DNA of 52,150 nucleotides from contig JACOST010000023.1 of the NCBI GenBank assembly GCA_016178705.1, positions 1 through 52,150 of the forward strand, written 5' to 3'. The notes below the pieces were generated by a model. The model had not been told where the DNA came from. It was given only the letters and a program-made list of their open reading frames with translations, and ran no database searches. Within the stretch, counting starts at the first letter, position 1. Each line of letters opens with the position of its first letter. This stretch comes from Deltaproteobacteria bacterium (GTDB lineage: Bacteria; Desulfobacterota; Binatia; HRBIN30; JACQVA1). Shown in pieces: positions 42,035 through 49,634 of the stretch. Both the position numbers and the translations under genes were made by a program.

Positions 42035-42427
42035 TCAGCCTACCGCGCGCAGCGGGGCTTCACTGGTGGCCGCGATTGGGGTCTGAAGTGCAGCCTGGCC
42101 GGCCGCGCTTCCCACCCGCTGCCGCCAGAGTTTCACCCCGCGGCGCAGATACTCGGGATTGATCTCCAGGATCTCGCAAATGTTCTCGTAAGAAAAATAC
42201 CACGCGCGGTCCTCGTTGCAGATCCAGTCGCTCGCATCGGAGAACATCTGCTGCCCCTGCCCATCTTTGGCAAAGGCATACTTCTGGAAGCAATCGAGCG
42301 CGTCCTGAAGCACCGCCAACATCAACCGCTTTTCCCCCGAAACTCCGGAACCGCCGCGAAAGGCGGCATAGAACTGGGCGGGCAGTAACGCGTCGGGCTC
42401 GAAGAGACCAAACGAGCGGTCATTCAT
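42035..42427 (-). CDS. 130-residue protein of unknown function (paralogue of 40390-40686)
   Basis: Starts at 42427 with GGAGAG seven bases before. Pattern: SGEKRLMLAVLQDALDCFQKYA, a loop, FSDASDWICNEDRAWYFSYENICEILEINPEYLRRGVKLWRQR. The aromatic-rich acidic loop and the final helix-turn-helix-like part (YENICEILEINPEYLRRGV) correspond to the smaller protein at 40390. The C-terminal 25 residues (AALQTPIAATSEAPL) are low in complexity. I know this pattern only as uncharacterised proteins. A DNA- or RNA-binding role is suggested by the HTH-like end. Confidence 0.75.
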   Translation of the reverse strand: MNDRSFGLFEPDALLPAQFYAAFRGGSGVSGEKRLMLAVLQDALDCFQKYAFAKDGQGQQMFSDASDWICNEDRAWYFSYENICEILEINPEYLRRGVKLWRQRVGSAAGQAALQTPIAATSEAPLRAVG

Positions 42428-42574
42428 GGTGTGCCTCTCCTTCGGTGAAACAGGCTACGGACGCTGAAAATGCCGCACCGCGCGCCATTAGCCAAATGAA
42501 AAAATCTGTCCACCGTGGTGATAGCCGCTTATCTCCGTCGCGCCGAAGCCGGCCAAGGTCATCAGATGATACAC

Positions 42575-42615
42575 AACTCCCTCCCCCGGTCAGATTCTGA
42601 CCGGAGCAGGGAGTT
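42575..42615 (-). terminator. Probable terminator of the HU gene
   Basis: Arms 42575-42592 and 42598-42615 match at 16 of 18 positions with a five-base loop (AACTCCCT...GGTCA / TGACCGG...GGGAGTT). It begins 39 bases after the HU stop on the minus strand. The following bases are only mildly T-rich. Confidence 0.6.
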
Positions 42616-42653
42616 ATGTCCATCGCGTGGCCCGGCCATGCGCCGGGACCAAG

Positions 42654-42938
42654 CTATTTCTTCGCGCCGAGGACGGCTTCCTTGAGCGGCTTGGCAACCG
42701 AGAAGCGGACCTTCTTGCGGGCCGGAATCTTGATCGCTTCGCCAGTTTGCGGGTTGCGGCCCATACGGGCCTTGGTCTGTACCTTCTTGAAAGTTCCCAG
42801 ACCAGGGATCTTGACCGGATCACCCTTCTTGAGTGAGCCGACGATGATCTTCACCAATCCATCCAACACCGAGTCGGCTTGCTTCTTCGCCAAGTCCGCC
42901 GATTCGGCTATCTTCTGCACCAATTGTGACTTCGTCAT
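42654..42938 (-). CDS. HU-family nucleoid protein
   Basis: 94 residues from the ATG at 42938 (GGAGG seven to eight bases upstream; the TTG one codon before is unlikely). The helical dimerisation part (TKSQLVQKIAESADLAKKQADSVLDGL) is followed by the beta-arm signature GTFKKVQTKARMGRNPQTGEAIKIPARKKVRFSVAKPLKEAV, with the Pro that intercalates in DNA. It binds and bends DNA as a homodimer. HU and IHF subunits are hard to separate by sequence; the arm is HU-like. The gene has its own terminator. Confidence 0.93.
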   Translation of the reverse strand: MTKSQLVQKIAESADLAKKQADSVLDGLVKIIVGSLKKGDPVKIPGLGTFKKVQTKARMGRNPQTGEAIKIPARKKVRFSVAKPLKEAVLGAKK

Positions 42939-42969
42939 CAACCGTCCTCCCCTCTTTCAAACAAGTTGC

Positions 42970-42991
42970 TCAACGGCCACAGAACCGTTGA
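42970..42991. promoter_or_regulatory. Seven-base inverted repeat upstream of the HU gene
   Basis: TCAACGG (42970-42976) and CCGTTGA (42985-42991) are exact complements eight bases apart, about 30 bases before the HU start. It could be an operator or the end signal of the preceding ATPase gene. Confidence 0.3.
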
Positions 42992-43028
42992 AAATCGCGC
43001 TATAAGTGCAACGAGTGACCCTAAGATG

Positions 43029-44618
43029 TCAAGCAAAATCTTGCCGCGACGGGTCGGTGAATTGCCGCTCACCAACCGCGCTGGCCGGCGTCCGCGTCGG
43101 CCGAATCAGCAGGCGGCGGAAGGGTTGCGCCCCCACACTCTCCGATGCCAAGCCGTAGGCCTCGACGAGTTGATGCTGCAGGCGGCGCACGTAGGCATTC
43201 TGCGGTCCCAACTCCACGGGCCGGCGCTCCGCAATGGCGCAGGCGATCGCATCTTCGGCCTCGCGCAGTGCAGCCTGCTGATCGGGATCGAGTTCTTCGT
43301 TCTTGATCTCGAGGTGCTCGCGTAAGAAATCCATCAACTTGCCCACCGTATTGGCGTTCACCGCATGAACCGGCACGTTGTGCGTCATCAACTCGCGCAG
43401 CTTCTTCGGATGCTTGCGCGACAAGGCGCGGAGCGTCAGCACGAGATCAGCGTCACGCGGATGGCTGCAGACCGTGGCCGCGGCATCCAACTCATGGATG
43501 GCGCGCTCCAACCGGTCGCGGCTGATCGCGTACGGAAAGATCCGGACGGGCCGGCGCGATGAACCCGTCTCTTCAACGTTCCGCCGCATCGGAGTGGGTG
43601 ACTCGACTCGTGGCGCTTCGCGATCGAAGCCGCCGTCCGGCCGGCGCAGCCGCAGCTCCGGTTGCGCGCGCGCCTGCCGCAGCAAGGCATCCACGACTTT
43701 GGCGACGTCCGAATGGACCGCGAAGCGTTCCTGGCTGTGAATCTCGATCAGCATGTCGAAGGTCGGCGGCGCCTTGCGTTCGAGCACCGTCTTCTGCGTG
43801 CGACGCCGGCGCGCCTCATCATCACCCAATGTGACCGACTGAATACCCCCGATCAGATCGGCCAGCGTCGGATTGGTGATCAAGTTCTCCAGCGTATTGC
43901 CATGCGCCGTCGCGATCAGCTGCACGCCGCGTTCGGCAATCGTGCGGGCGGCGAGCGCTTCCGCTTCGGTACCGATCTCGTCGATGACGACGACTTCGGG
44001 CATGTGATTCTCCACCGCCTCGATCATCACCGCGTGCTGCAGGTCCGGCGTCGGTACCTGCATGCGACGCGCCCGGCCGATGCCCGGGTGCGGGATATCG
44101 CCATCGCCGGCGATCTCGTTGGAGGTGTCGACGATCACTACGCGCCGCCCCAGATCATCGGCAAGCACGCGCGCCGCTTCGCGCAACAGCGTCGTCTTCC
44201 CCACGCCCGGCCGGCCGAGGATCAACACGCTCTTGCCCGCTTCGATCACGTCACGCACGATCTCCACCGTGCCATACACCGCACGCCCCACCCGGCAGGT
44301 CAGCCCGATGATCTCGCCGAAGCGATTGCGCAGCGCCGAAATGCGGTGCAGCGTCCGCTCGATCCCGGCGCGGTTGTCCTTGGTGAAGGCGCCGATGCGC
44401 GCGACCATGTAGTCGAGGTCCTCGCGCGTGACCTGTCCTTGATTCAACGGCATCACACCGCTGGGAAAGCGCGCTTCCGGCGGCCGGCCGAGGTCGAGGA
44501 CGATCTCGATCAGCGTATCGAGCACCGGGGCGGCTTCGAGTTGCTGTCGCACGCGTGGCGGGAGCACCGCCAGCAACAGGTCCAGGTTATCGGTGATTTC
44601 AATGCGCGACTCGGCCAT
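43029..44618 (-). CDS. SpoIIIAA/Ycf45-like AAA ATPase with C-terminal R3H domain
   Basis: 529 residues. N-terminal region [19 protein letters not shown], then [21 protein letters not shown]. The ATPase core has Walker [45 protein letters not shown] and Walker [15 protein letters not shown], followed by [22 protein letters not shown]. This is the SpoIIIAA/Ycf45 type known from sporulating bacteria, cyanobacteria and chloroplasts. Residues about 440-500 form an R3H-like single-strand nucleic-acid-binding region ([47 protein letters not shown]). The role in Gram-negative cells is unknown. It follows a zincin gene by 43 bases. Confidence 0.9.
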   Translation of the reverse strand: MAESRIEITDNLDLLLAVLPPRVRQQLEAAPVLDTLIEIVLDLGRPPEARFPSGVMPLNQGQVTREDLDYMVARIGAFTKDNRAGIERTLHRISALRNRFGEIIGLTCRVGRAVYGTVEIVRDVIEAGKSVLILGRPGVGKTTLLREAARVLADDLGRRVVIVDTSNEIAGDGDIPHPGIGRARRMQVPTPDLQHAVMIEAVENHMPEVVVIDEIGTEAEALAARTIAERGVQLIATAHGNTLENLITNPTLADLIGGIQSVTLGDDEARRRRTQKTVLERKAPPTFDMLIEIHSQERFAVHSDVAKVVDALLRQARAQPELRLRRPDGGFDREAPRVESPTPMRRNVEETGSSRRPVRIFPYAISRDRLERAIHELDAAATVCSHPRDADLVLTLRALSRKHPKKLRELMTHNVPVHAVNANTVGKLMDFLREHLEIKNEELDPDQQAALREAEDAIACAIAERRPVELGPQNAYVRRLQHQLVEAYGLASESVGAQPFRRLLIRPTRTPASAVGERQFTDPSRQDFA

Positions 44619-44661
44619 GTAACCTCACCTCGAAGGGAGCGCACCACACGCGCGACGGTCG

Positions 44662-45186
44662 CTATGCATATTCGGCCACCGGCTCCGGCGGCCGCTGCGA
44701 CGCGGCCCGCGTCAGCTGCGCGAACAAACTCGACTCCCGTTTGAAGAATCCGTCGGTGTGCAACGAAACCGAAAGGTGCAGCAGCTCGTAGTCGAGATGA
44801 TGGCAAATCTCGTGCAACAAGGTCCGCAGGAACGTCTTGAACGCGACCACTTGGCCGCGCTTGGCGGTGATCATCCAGACTTCGATCTTGTCCTGCCGCA
44901 GCCCCGGACTGTACAGCCCGTGCAATTCGCCCCGGGTATCGGACGGACGCGTTCCGCGCACCAACACGCGCACCACCGGCACGCGCAGCGCGCCGCAAAT
45001 CTCGTCGCTGATCGCTTGTGCCAGCCGCTCGATCGCTGGCTGCTCGCCCGATTCGAGCGCGCCGATTAACAGTGTGGTCGCGCGCGCAAGGCGCGGGCTA
45101 ACCCGCACCGGGACGGCCGGAATCGTATTGCTCCGGTCGTAGACCTTCTGCTGACTGCGTGGCAGACGATGGCGAAAGTTCGGCAT
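44662..45186 (-). CDS. Uncharacterised zincin-type metallopeptidase
   Basis: 174 residues. LRTLLHEICHHLDYELLHLSVSLHTDGFFKRESSLFAQL contains HEICH with a third potential ligand in LHTDGFFKRE, a minigluzincin- or SprT-like arrangement. The N-terminal half (RLAQAISDEICGALRVPVVRVLVRG, then GELHGLYSPGLRQDKIEVWMITAKR) resembles the beta-strands before the helix in such folds. No signal peptide, so a cytosolic enzyme is likely. It precedes the R3H ATPase gene and may share its transcript. I know no named family with this exact pattern. Confidence 0.75.
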   Translation of the reverse strand: MPNFRHRLPRSQQKVYDRSNTIPAVPVRVSPRLARATTLLIGALESGEQPAIERLAQAISDEICGALRVPVVRVLVRGTRPSDTRGELHGLYSPGLRQDKIEVWMITAKRGQVVAFKTFLRTLLHEICHHLDYELLHLSVSLHTDGFFKRESSLFAQLTRAASQRPPEPVAEYA

Positions 45187-45352
45187 GGCCCCACCCCAAC
45201 CTCACCCAGACTCACAGCGCGGTGGCGCTCCGTCCACAGTGTATCGAAGGGATGAACGGGAAAGTCAACACAGAAGTGTGCCGTCCGCGAAGAGACGCGG
45301 GCGCAACTTCGGCACCACCCTCGCGTTCAACACCCCGTCATCGGAGAATTCC

Positions 45353-45586
45353 ATGTCGAAGATTGTTCGTGCGGTCGCACTCGTCTTGGCAATCGGCGCA
45401 GTGACGCTCACCTTGACGACTACCAGCGCCGCCGCCTGGTGGTCTGTGCCGCGCAACTACTATCGCCACCATCCACACCATCGCTATCCCTGCTGTTCGC
45501 GCATTGTCGGCAATCCCCGCTGGGACGGCGAACCGTGCCGATTTCACCAATGGGGCGGCGAGTGGACTCCGCCCCGGCCCCGCTAG
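45353..45586 (+). CDS. Small secreted His- and Trp-rich protein
   Basis: 77 residues from the ATG at 45353 (GGAG nine bases upstream). A clear signal peptide (IVRAVALVLAIGAVTLTLTTTSAAA) precedes a mature peptide of about 50 residues with WWSVPRNYYRHHPHHRYPCCSR and WGGEWTPPRPR. The two adjacent Cys and the run of His suggest metal binding or a cell-surface role; neither is proven. No family recognised. Isolated between a zincin gene and a lipoprotein gene. Confidence 0.65.
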   Translation: MSKIVRAVALVLAIGAVTLTLTTTSAAAWWSVPRNYYRHHPHHRYPCCSRIVGNPRWDGEPCRFHQWGGEWTPPRPR

Positions 45587-45617
45587 ATGGGTCGACGATC
45601 AGACGGAAATCTCTTGC

Positions 45618-45794
45618 TCAAAGCTTCGAGTCGCCGCGCTTGCCCAGATTGCGAAACACGGGAGTCTGTTGTGCGGCCGCAAGCTGCGCACCACTCGACG
45701 AAATTTCCGGCGTACTCGATTCGCTGCCGCCGCTGCACGCGCTGATCGCCAGCAGCAATCCGATCACAGCCAGCACCGAAGCAATCGCGCGCAT
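45618..45794 (-). CDS. Small lipoprotein (58 residues)
   Basis: The ATG at 45794 starts a basic, hydrophobic signal (RAIASVLAVIGLLLAISAC) with lipobox ISAC and Cys20. The mature part is Ser/Gln/Ala-rich (SGGSESSTPEISSSGAQLAAAQQ) and ends NLGKRGDSKL. No fold is expected. It lies next to the rhodanese gene on the same strand with a 72-base gap. The TTG two codons upstream is a weaker start. Confidence 0.6.
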   Translation of the reverse strand: MRAIASVLAVIGLLLAISACSGGSESSTPEISSSGAQLAAAQQTPVFRNLGKRGDSKL

Positions 45795-45866
45795 GGGCAA
45801 AGTCTCTCAGATGCTACCGTCCGCTGCAACCGTTTCGTCGCCGAGTATTGGCGGTACCGCCCGCCA

Positions 45867-46187
45867 TCAGTACCGCGGCACGGTCGGATCGACCGTCTGC
45901 GACCACGCGTCGATGCCGCCAGTGAGATTGACGACGCGGACGAACGCACGCTGCGCGAGAAGGCTCGCAACCTGCGCGCTGCGCACACCGTGGTGACACA
46001 CCACCACGATCTCGGCGTCGGAGTCGATCTCGTGCAATCGCCCCGCGATCTCGCCCATCGGAATGTGGACCGCACCGACGAGGCGCGCGAGCGCCAACTC
46101 CTCGGCCTCGCGCACGTCGAGCACAATCAAGTCGTCACCACGATCGAGTCGCTGCTTGAGTTCGCGTGGTGTGATCTGTGACGGCAT
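45867..46187 (-). CDS. Rhodanese-domain protein (GlpE-like)
   Basis: 106 residues from the ATG at 46187. Single rhodanese domain: ITPRELKQRLDRGDDLIVLDVREAEEL, the catalytic loop VVVCHHGVRSAQVASLL with the active Cys, and FVRVVNLTGGIDAWSQTVDPTVPRY. It should transfer sulfane sulfur in the cytosol. Seven bases after thiD on the same strand, so it may be co-transcribed with mgtE-thiD. A link to thiazole sulfur supply for thiamine is possible but only by context. Confidence 0.92.
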   Translation of the reverse strand: MPSQITPRELKQRLDRGDDLIVLDVREAEELALARLVGAVHIPMGEIAGRLHEIDSDAEIVVVCHHGVRSAQVASLLAQRAFVRVVNLTGGIDAWSQTVDPTVPRY

Positions 46188-46194
46188 AGCCGTC

Positions 46195-46989
46195 CTATGC
46201 CTCGTCCAACCACGCCAGCGGATTCGCCGGTCCGTTGCCGTGACCAATAGCGAGACCACTGCGAATCGCGGCGGTGATGAAGCGCTTGGCGACATCGATC
46301 GCATCGTCGAGCGTACGGCCAAGCGCAAGATTGGCGGTGATCGCGGCGGAGAGTTGGCAACCGGTGCCGTGGGTGTGTCGGATGTCGACGCGCGGGGCGC
46401 GCAACTCGCGTACGGCTTTGCCGTCGTCGAAGACGTCGACGGATTCGTCGCCCATCAAATGGCCGCCCTTGAGTAGAACCGCACGGGCGCCGCGCTGAAT
46501 CAACGTCCGCGCCGCGGCCCTCATCTCGGGTACGTTGGAGACTGGGAGGCCAGTAAGCGCCACGGCCTCGTGCGTATTCGGTGTCACCAACCGAGCGAGC
46601 GGAATCAACGTCGCCAGCAGCGCGTCGCGCGCGGACGGTTCCAACAGGGGTGCGCCGCTCTGCGCCACCATCACCGGATCGACGACGAGGTTGTCGATGC
46701 GCCAATCGCGCACGGCGGCAGCGACCACCTCGATGATCGCTGCATTCGCCAGCATGCCAGTCTTCACCGCATCGGCGCCGATGTCGCTCATCACCGCATC
46801 GATCTGCTGCCGCACGAACGCCGGCGCAACCGCCTCGATGCCGCTCACGCCGGTGGTGTTCTGCGCCGTCAGCGCGGTGACCGCGGTCATGCCGTAGACA
46901 CGGAAGACGATGAACGTTTTGAGATCCGCTTGAATCCCCGCCCCGCCGCCGGAGTCCGACCCCGCGATGGTCAAGGCGCGCGCAGTCAT
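46195..46989 (-). CDS. thiD: Hydroxymethylpyrimidine/phosphomethylpyrimidine kinase
   Basis: 264 residues of the ribokinase fold. LTIAGSDSGGGAGIQADLKTF (substrate pocket), AVTALTAQNTTGV, DAVKTGMLANAAIIE, VVDPVMVAQSGAPLLEP, LVTPNTHEAVALTG and the anion hole HTHGTGCQLSAAITANLALG are all conserved ThiD blocks. It phosphorylates HMP to HMP-PP for thiamine synthesis. The start overlaps the mgtE stop (ATGA). Confidence 0.94.
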   Translation of the reverse strand: MTARALTIAGSDSGGGAGIQADLKTFIVFRVYGMTAVTALTAQNTTGVSGIEAVAPAFVRQQIDAVMSDIGADAVKTGMLANAAIIEVVAAAVRDWRIDNLVVDPVMVAQSGAPLLEPSARDALLATLIPLARLVTPNTHEAVALTGLPVSNVPEMRAAARTLIQRGARAVLLKGGHLMGDESVDVFDDGKAVRELRAPRVDIRHTHGTGCQLSAAITANLALGRTLDDAIDVAKRFITAAIRSGLAIGHGNGPANPLAWLDEA

Positions 46990-48338
46990 TTCAAGTGATC
47001 GATCAGCAGCGTCCCGATGCCGAGAAACGACAGGAAGCCAAACACGTCGGTGAAGGTGGTGACGATGACGCCGGAACCGAGGGCCGGATCTTGCCGGACC
47101 GCCTTGAGCAGAATCGGAATCGCTGCACCCGACAGACCGGCGACGCCCATGTTGATCACCATCGCCAGGAACAGCACGAGGCCGAGAAACGGATTGCCGC
47201 GCCAGAGGAACGCGGCGACCGCGCTGACCAGTCCCGTTGCGGCGCCGATCGCGAAGCCAACCATGACCTCCTTCACCACCGCGCGCAGGCCGCTGGAGAA
47301 CTCTATTTCGCCCAGCGCGATGCCGCGCGTGATCACGGTGAGCGCCTGCGTGCCGCCGTTGCCACCCATGCCGGCGACGATCGGCATGAACGTCGCCAGC
47401 GCGACGATCTGCGCAATCGAATGCTCGAACAACCCCACCACCCAGGCGGCGAGGAATGCCGTCGCCAGGTTGATCAGCATCCACGGCAGCCGCTTGCGGA
47501 TGGACTGCGCGGCCGGACTGAAGACACGATCCTCCTCCGACAAGCCGGCCATCTGATACATGTCTTCCGTGGCCTCTTCGGTGATCACGTCGATGACATC
47601 GTCGACCGTAATCACACCGAGCATGCGGCCGTCGTCGTCGGTGACCGGAATCGCCAGCAAGTTGTAGCGCGCCACCAAGCGCGCGGCTTCTTCCTGATCC
47701 GCGCGCACGTTGACGCTCGCGGGATCGGGGATCATCAACTCGCCGCACAGCTTGTTCGGCGGCGCCGATACCAGGCGGCGGATCGGCACTACACCGCGCA
47801 GGCGGTTCTCGCCGTTGACGACGTAGAGGTACATGATGGCTTCGCTGTCGTCACCGGCGGCGCGCAAGCGATCGATGGCGGCCTGCGCGGCCATGGTCTC
47901 TTCGAGCGCCACGAAGCGCGTGGTCATCACGCGGCCTGCGCTCTCGGGCGGATACATTTCCGCTTTGCGCAACTCCGCCTGCTTGGGTTCGGGTAAGCGT
48001 GCCACCACCGCGGCGCGACGCTCTTCGGGTACCGCACCGATCAGTTCGAGCAAGTCGTCGATTTCGAGCCGGGCCATGACCTCGGCCAGGCGTTCGTCAC
48101 TGAGCGATTCAATGACTTGCGGCAGCAACTCTGGCGGTAGCTCTTTGAGCGTGTTCGCGGCGCGCTGGCTGCTGAACAGTAGATCGACGACGGTGCGGAT
48201 CTCGTCCGGTTCGAGCCCGCTGAGCAGGGGGGCGAGATCGGCGGGATGCAGGCGCGCAAGCAAGCGTTCAGCGCGGCCGGTGACACCACCGGCGAGCAAC
48301 TTGCGTAAAATTCCGACTGTAACGTTTGCCGTCGCCAT
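46986..48338 (-). CDS. mgtE: Magnesium transporter MgtE
   Basis: 450 residues. The N-terminal superhelical domain (about 1-130, LHPADLAPLLSGLEPDEIRTVVDLL) is followed by two CBS domains (about 140-260, AGRVMTTRFVALEE, LLAIPVTDDDGRMLGVITVDDVIDVI). Five membrane helices with the pore segment FMPIVAGMGGNGGTQALTVITRGIALGEI follow. It is a Mg2+-gated channel of the inner membrane. A short hairpin (48362-48377) lies before the start. I did not recognise an M-box. Translationally coupled to thiD, an unusual pairing. Confidence 0.94.
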   Translation of the reverse strand: MATANVTVGILRKLLAGGVTGRAERLLARLHPADLAPLLSGLEPDEIRTVVDLLFSSQRAANTLKELPPELLPQVIESLSDERLAEVMARLEIDDLLELIGAVPEERRAAVVARLPEPKQAELRKAEMYPPESAGRVMTTRFVALEETMAAQAAIDRLRAAGDDSEAIMYLYVVNGENRLRGVVPIRRLVSAPPNKLCGELMIPDPASVNVRADQEEAARLVARYNLLAIPVTDDDGRMLGVITVDDVIDVITEEATEDMYQMAGLSEEDRVFSPAAQSIRKRLPWMLINLATAFLAAWVVGLFEHSIAQIVALATFMPIVAGMGGNGGTQALTVITRGIALGEIEFSSGLRAVVKEVMVGFAIGAATGLVSAVAAFLWRGNPFLGLVLFLAMVINMGVAGLSGAAIPILLKAVRQDPALGSGVIVTTFTDVFGFLSFLGIGTLLIDHLK

Positions 48339-48361
48339 GAAGATCCCGTTCAGCGCGCCGG

Positions 48362-48377
48362 GACCTCCACGGAGGTC
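48362..48377. promoter_or_regulatory. Short hairpin upstream of mgtE
   Basis: GACCTCC (48362-48368) and GGAGGTC (48371-48377) are exact complements two bases apart. On the minus strand it contains an anti-SD-like and an SD-like sequence about 24 bases before the mgtE start. Regulation of mgtE is a guess. Confidence 0.3.
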
Positions 48378-48518
48378 TAGGCGGGAAGAACCAATACCAA
48401 GTATCTACTGTGCGGCTCGGGCCGCGGGTCGCCTTCTATGCCCATCTCAAGTGCGAAATTTCTCTTAGCGTAGTTTCCGCCAAGGTGCCAGAGAAATCCG
48501 CGGACCAGCGGCTTCCGG

Positions 48519-48617
48519 CTAATGCCCGTGCGTGTAGACCAAATCGATGCCGACAAAAGCGGCCAGCAGCACGCCGAGCGCCAGCCACAGCACCAGCCGG
48601 CGCGTGCGCTCGGTCAC
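48519..48617 (-). CDS. 32-residue membrane peptide coupled to the DUF2333 gene
   Basis: The GTG at 48617 overlaps the DUF2333 stop (GTGA) and the frame stops at 48519-48521. The product VTERTRRLVLWLALGVLLAA then FVGIDLVYTHGH has a basic start, one membrane helix and a His-Gly-His end. Coupling, codon pattern and topology support a real small protein, but its size leaves doubt. It may assist the DUF2333 protein in the membrane. Confidence 0.55.
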   Translation of the reverse strand: MTERTRRLVLWLALGVLLAAFVGIDLVYTHGH

Positions 48618-49546
48618 TTCTCCAGTTCCTCGCGCACCGAGTAGAGCTTCTGGCGCGCTTCGCTGATGTACGCATCGAGGTTGCGGCGATGGTTGGCGAA
48701 CAGTCCGCTAGGGCTGCCGTCGAACACGATGAAGGGCTTGAACGCGGCCGCCTGGCCGAGCGCGGTCGCCACTTCGTCGAACAAGGTGCGAATGATCGGC
48801 TTGGTCTCCTCGCCGTGACGATACTCGCGCTCGATCGCCCGCACGAGATGGAAGATCACATGCGCCACGCCTTGGGCATGGTAAAAGTCGTCGTCGGTGC
48901 GCCACACGCTCTCGGGGCTGCGGTACAAGGCCGCATGCGCATCGCCGAGCAAATCCGTCCACGCCTGAATGAGGCGAATCAGTTCCATGTTGCGCTGATT
49001 GATCGGCTTCGATCGCGGCGGCTTCGCCCGCAAACCGTCGACATAGGCGCGCAGCCGCTGCACGGCTTCGGCGTACTTGCTTTCGGCCGACGGGAGCCAG
49101 AGTTTGAACGCGTCGTTGCGCAATGCCGTGTCCGCAGCCACCAAGTTGTCATCGTACGGATCGCTCGACACTTTGGTGAGATGGTCTTTGAGCACGCGCA
49201 CGCTCTCGCGCAGCGCTTGCAGGATGCCGAGCTGGCGATTGGCGTTGTTGTCGGCCCACAGGCTGGGGCCCCAAAGGATGAAGTCGTTCGGCCGCCAGCC
49301 GGTGACGCCGTGCAGCTCGTGATCCATGATCTCGGCGACGGTGGTGGCAAACGCCTCGCCACCAACCAGCGGCTCGCTGTCCGGAAAGCGCGCCGCCAAA
49401 TCGAACGGCAGCTGATTGTGGCGCTTCTGTCCGAAGTGCAGCACCAGCGGTCCGGCCGCAATCGCGAGCACCACGATGATCGCAATGATCACGCCGAACG
49501 GAAAGCCACGGCGCGGAGGCGGAAGCAGTGTCCCGTTGTCAGCCAT
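48614..49546 (-). CDS. DUF2333 family membrane-anchored protein
   Basis: 310 residues. One N-terminal membrane helix (about 16-36, GVIIAIIVVLAIAAGPLVL), then a large periplasmic domain with HGVTGWRPNDFILWGPSLWADNNANRQLGILQALRESVRVLKDHL. The final part has AFKPFIVFDGSPSGLFANHRRNLDAYISEARQKLY. WRPND...W.D...NRQLG is the DUF2333 hallmark as known from gammaproteobacteria. Function unknown. Divergent from the sugar ABC transporter, 88 bases apart. Confidence 0.88.
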   Translation of the reverse strand: MADNGTLLPPPRRGFPFGVIIAIIVVLAIAAGPLVLHFGQKRHNQLPFDLAARFPDSEPLVGGEAFATTVAEIMDHELHGVTGWRPNDFILWGPSLWADNNANRQLGILQALRESVRVLKDHLTKVSSDPYDDNLVAADTALRNDAFKLWLPSAESKYAEAVQRLRAYVDGLRAKPPRSKPINQRNMELIRLIQAWTDLLGDAHAALYRSPESVWRTDDDFYHAQGVAHVIFHLVRAIEREYRHGEETKPIIRTLFDEVATALGQAAAFKPFIVFDGSPSGLFANHRRNLDAYISEARQKLYSVREELEK

Positions 49547-49634
49547 GCCGTGTGGCTAGCACGAGCGCAACGGCGAGTGAACCGCCAAGCGCTTTCGGCT
49601 GTCAACTTCCTATCTCTCATTGTAAGGACAACGC

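Noticed and set aside
48339-48518. Magnesium (M-box) riboswitch before mgtE
   Set aside because: Only a seven-base hairpin and no M-box core could be found. The gap is about 180 bases, but part of it lies beyond the 32-residue gene.
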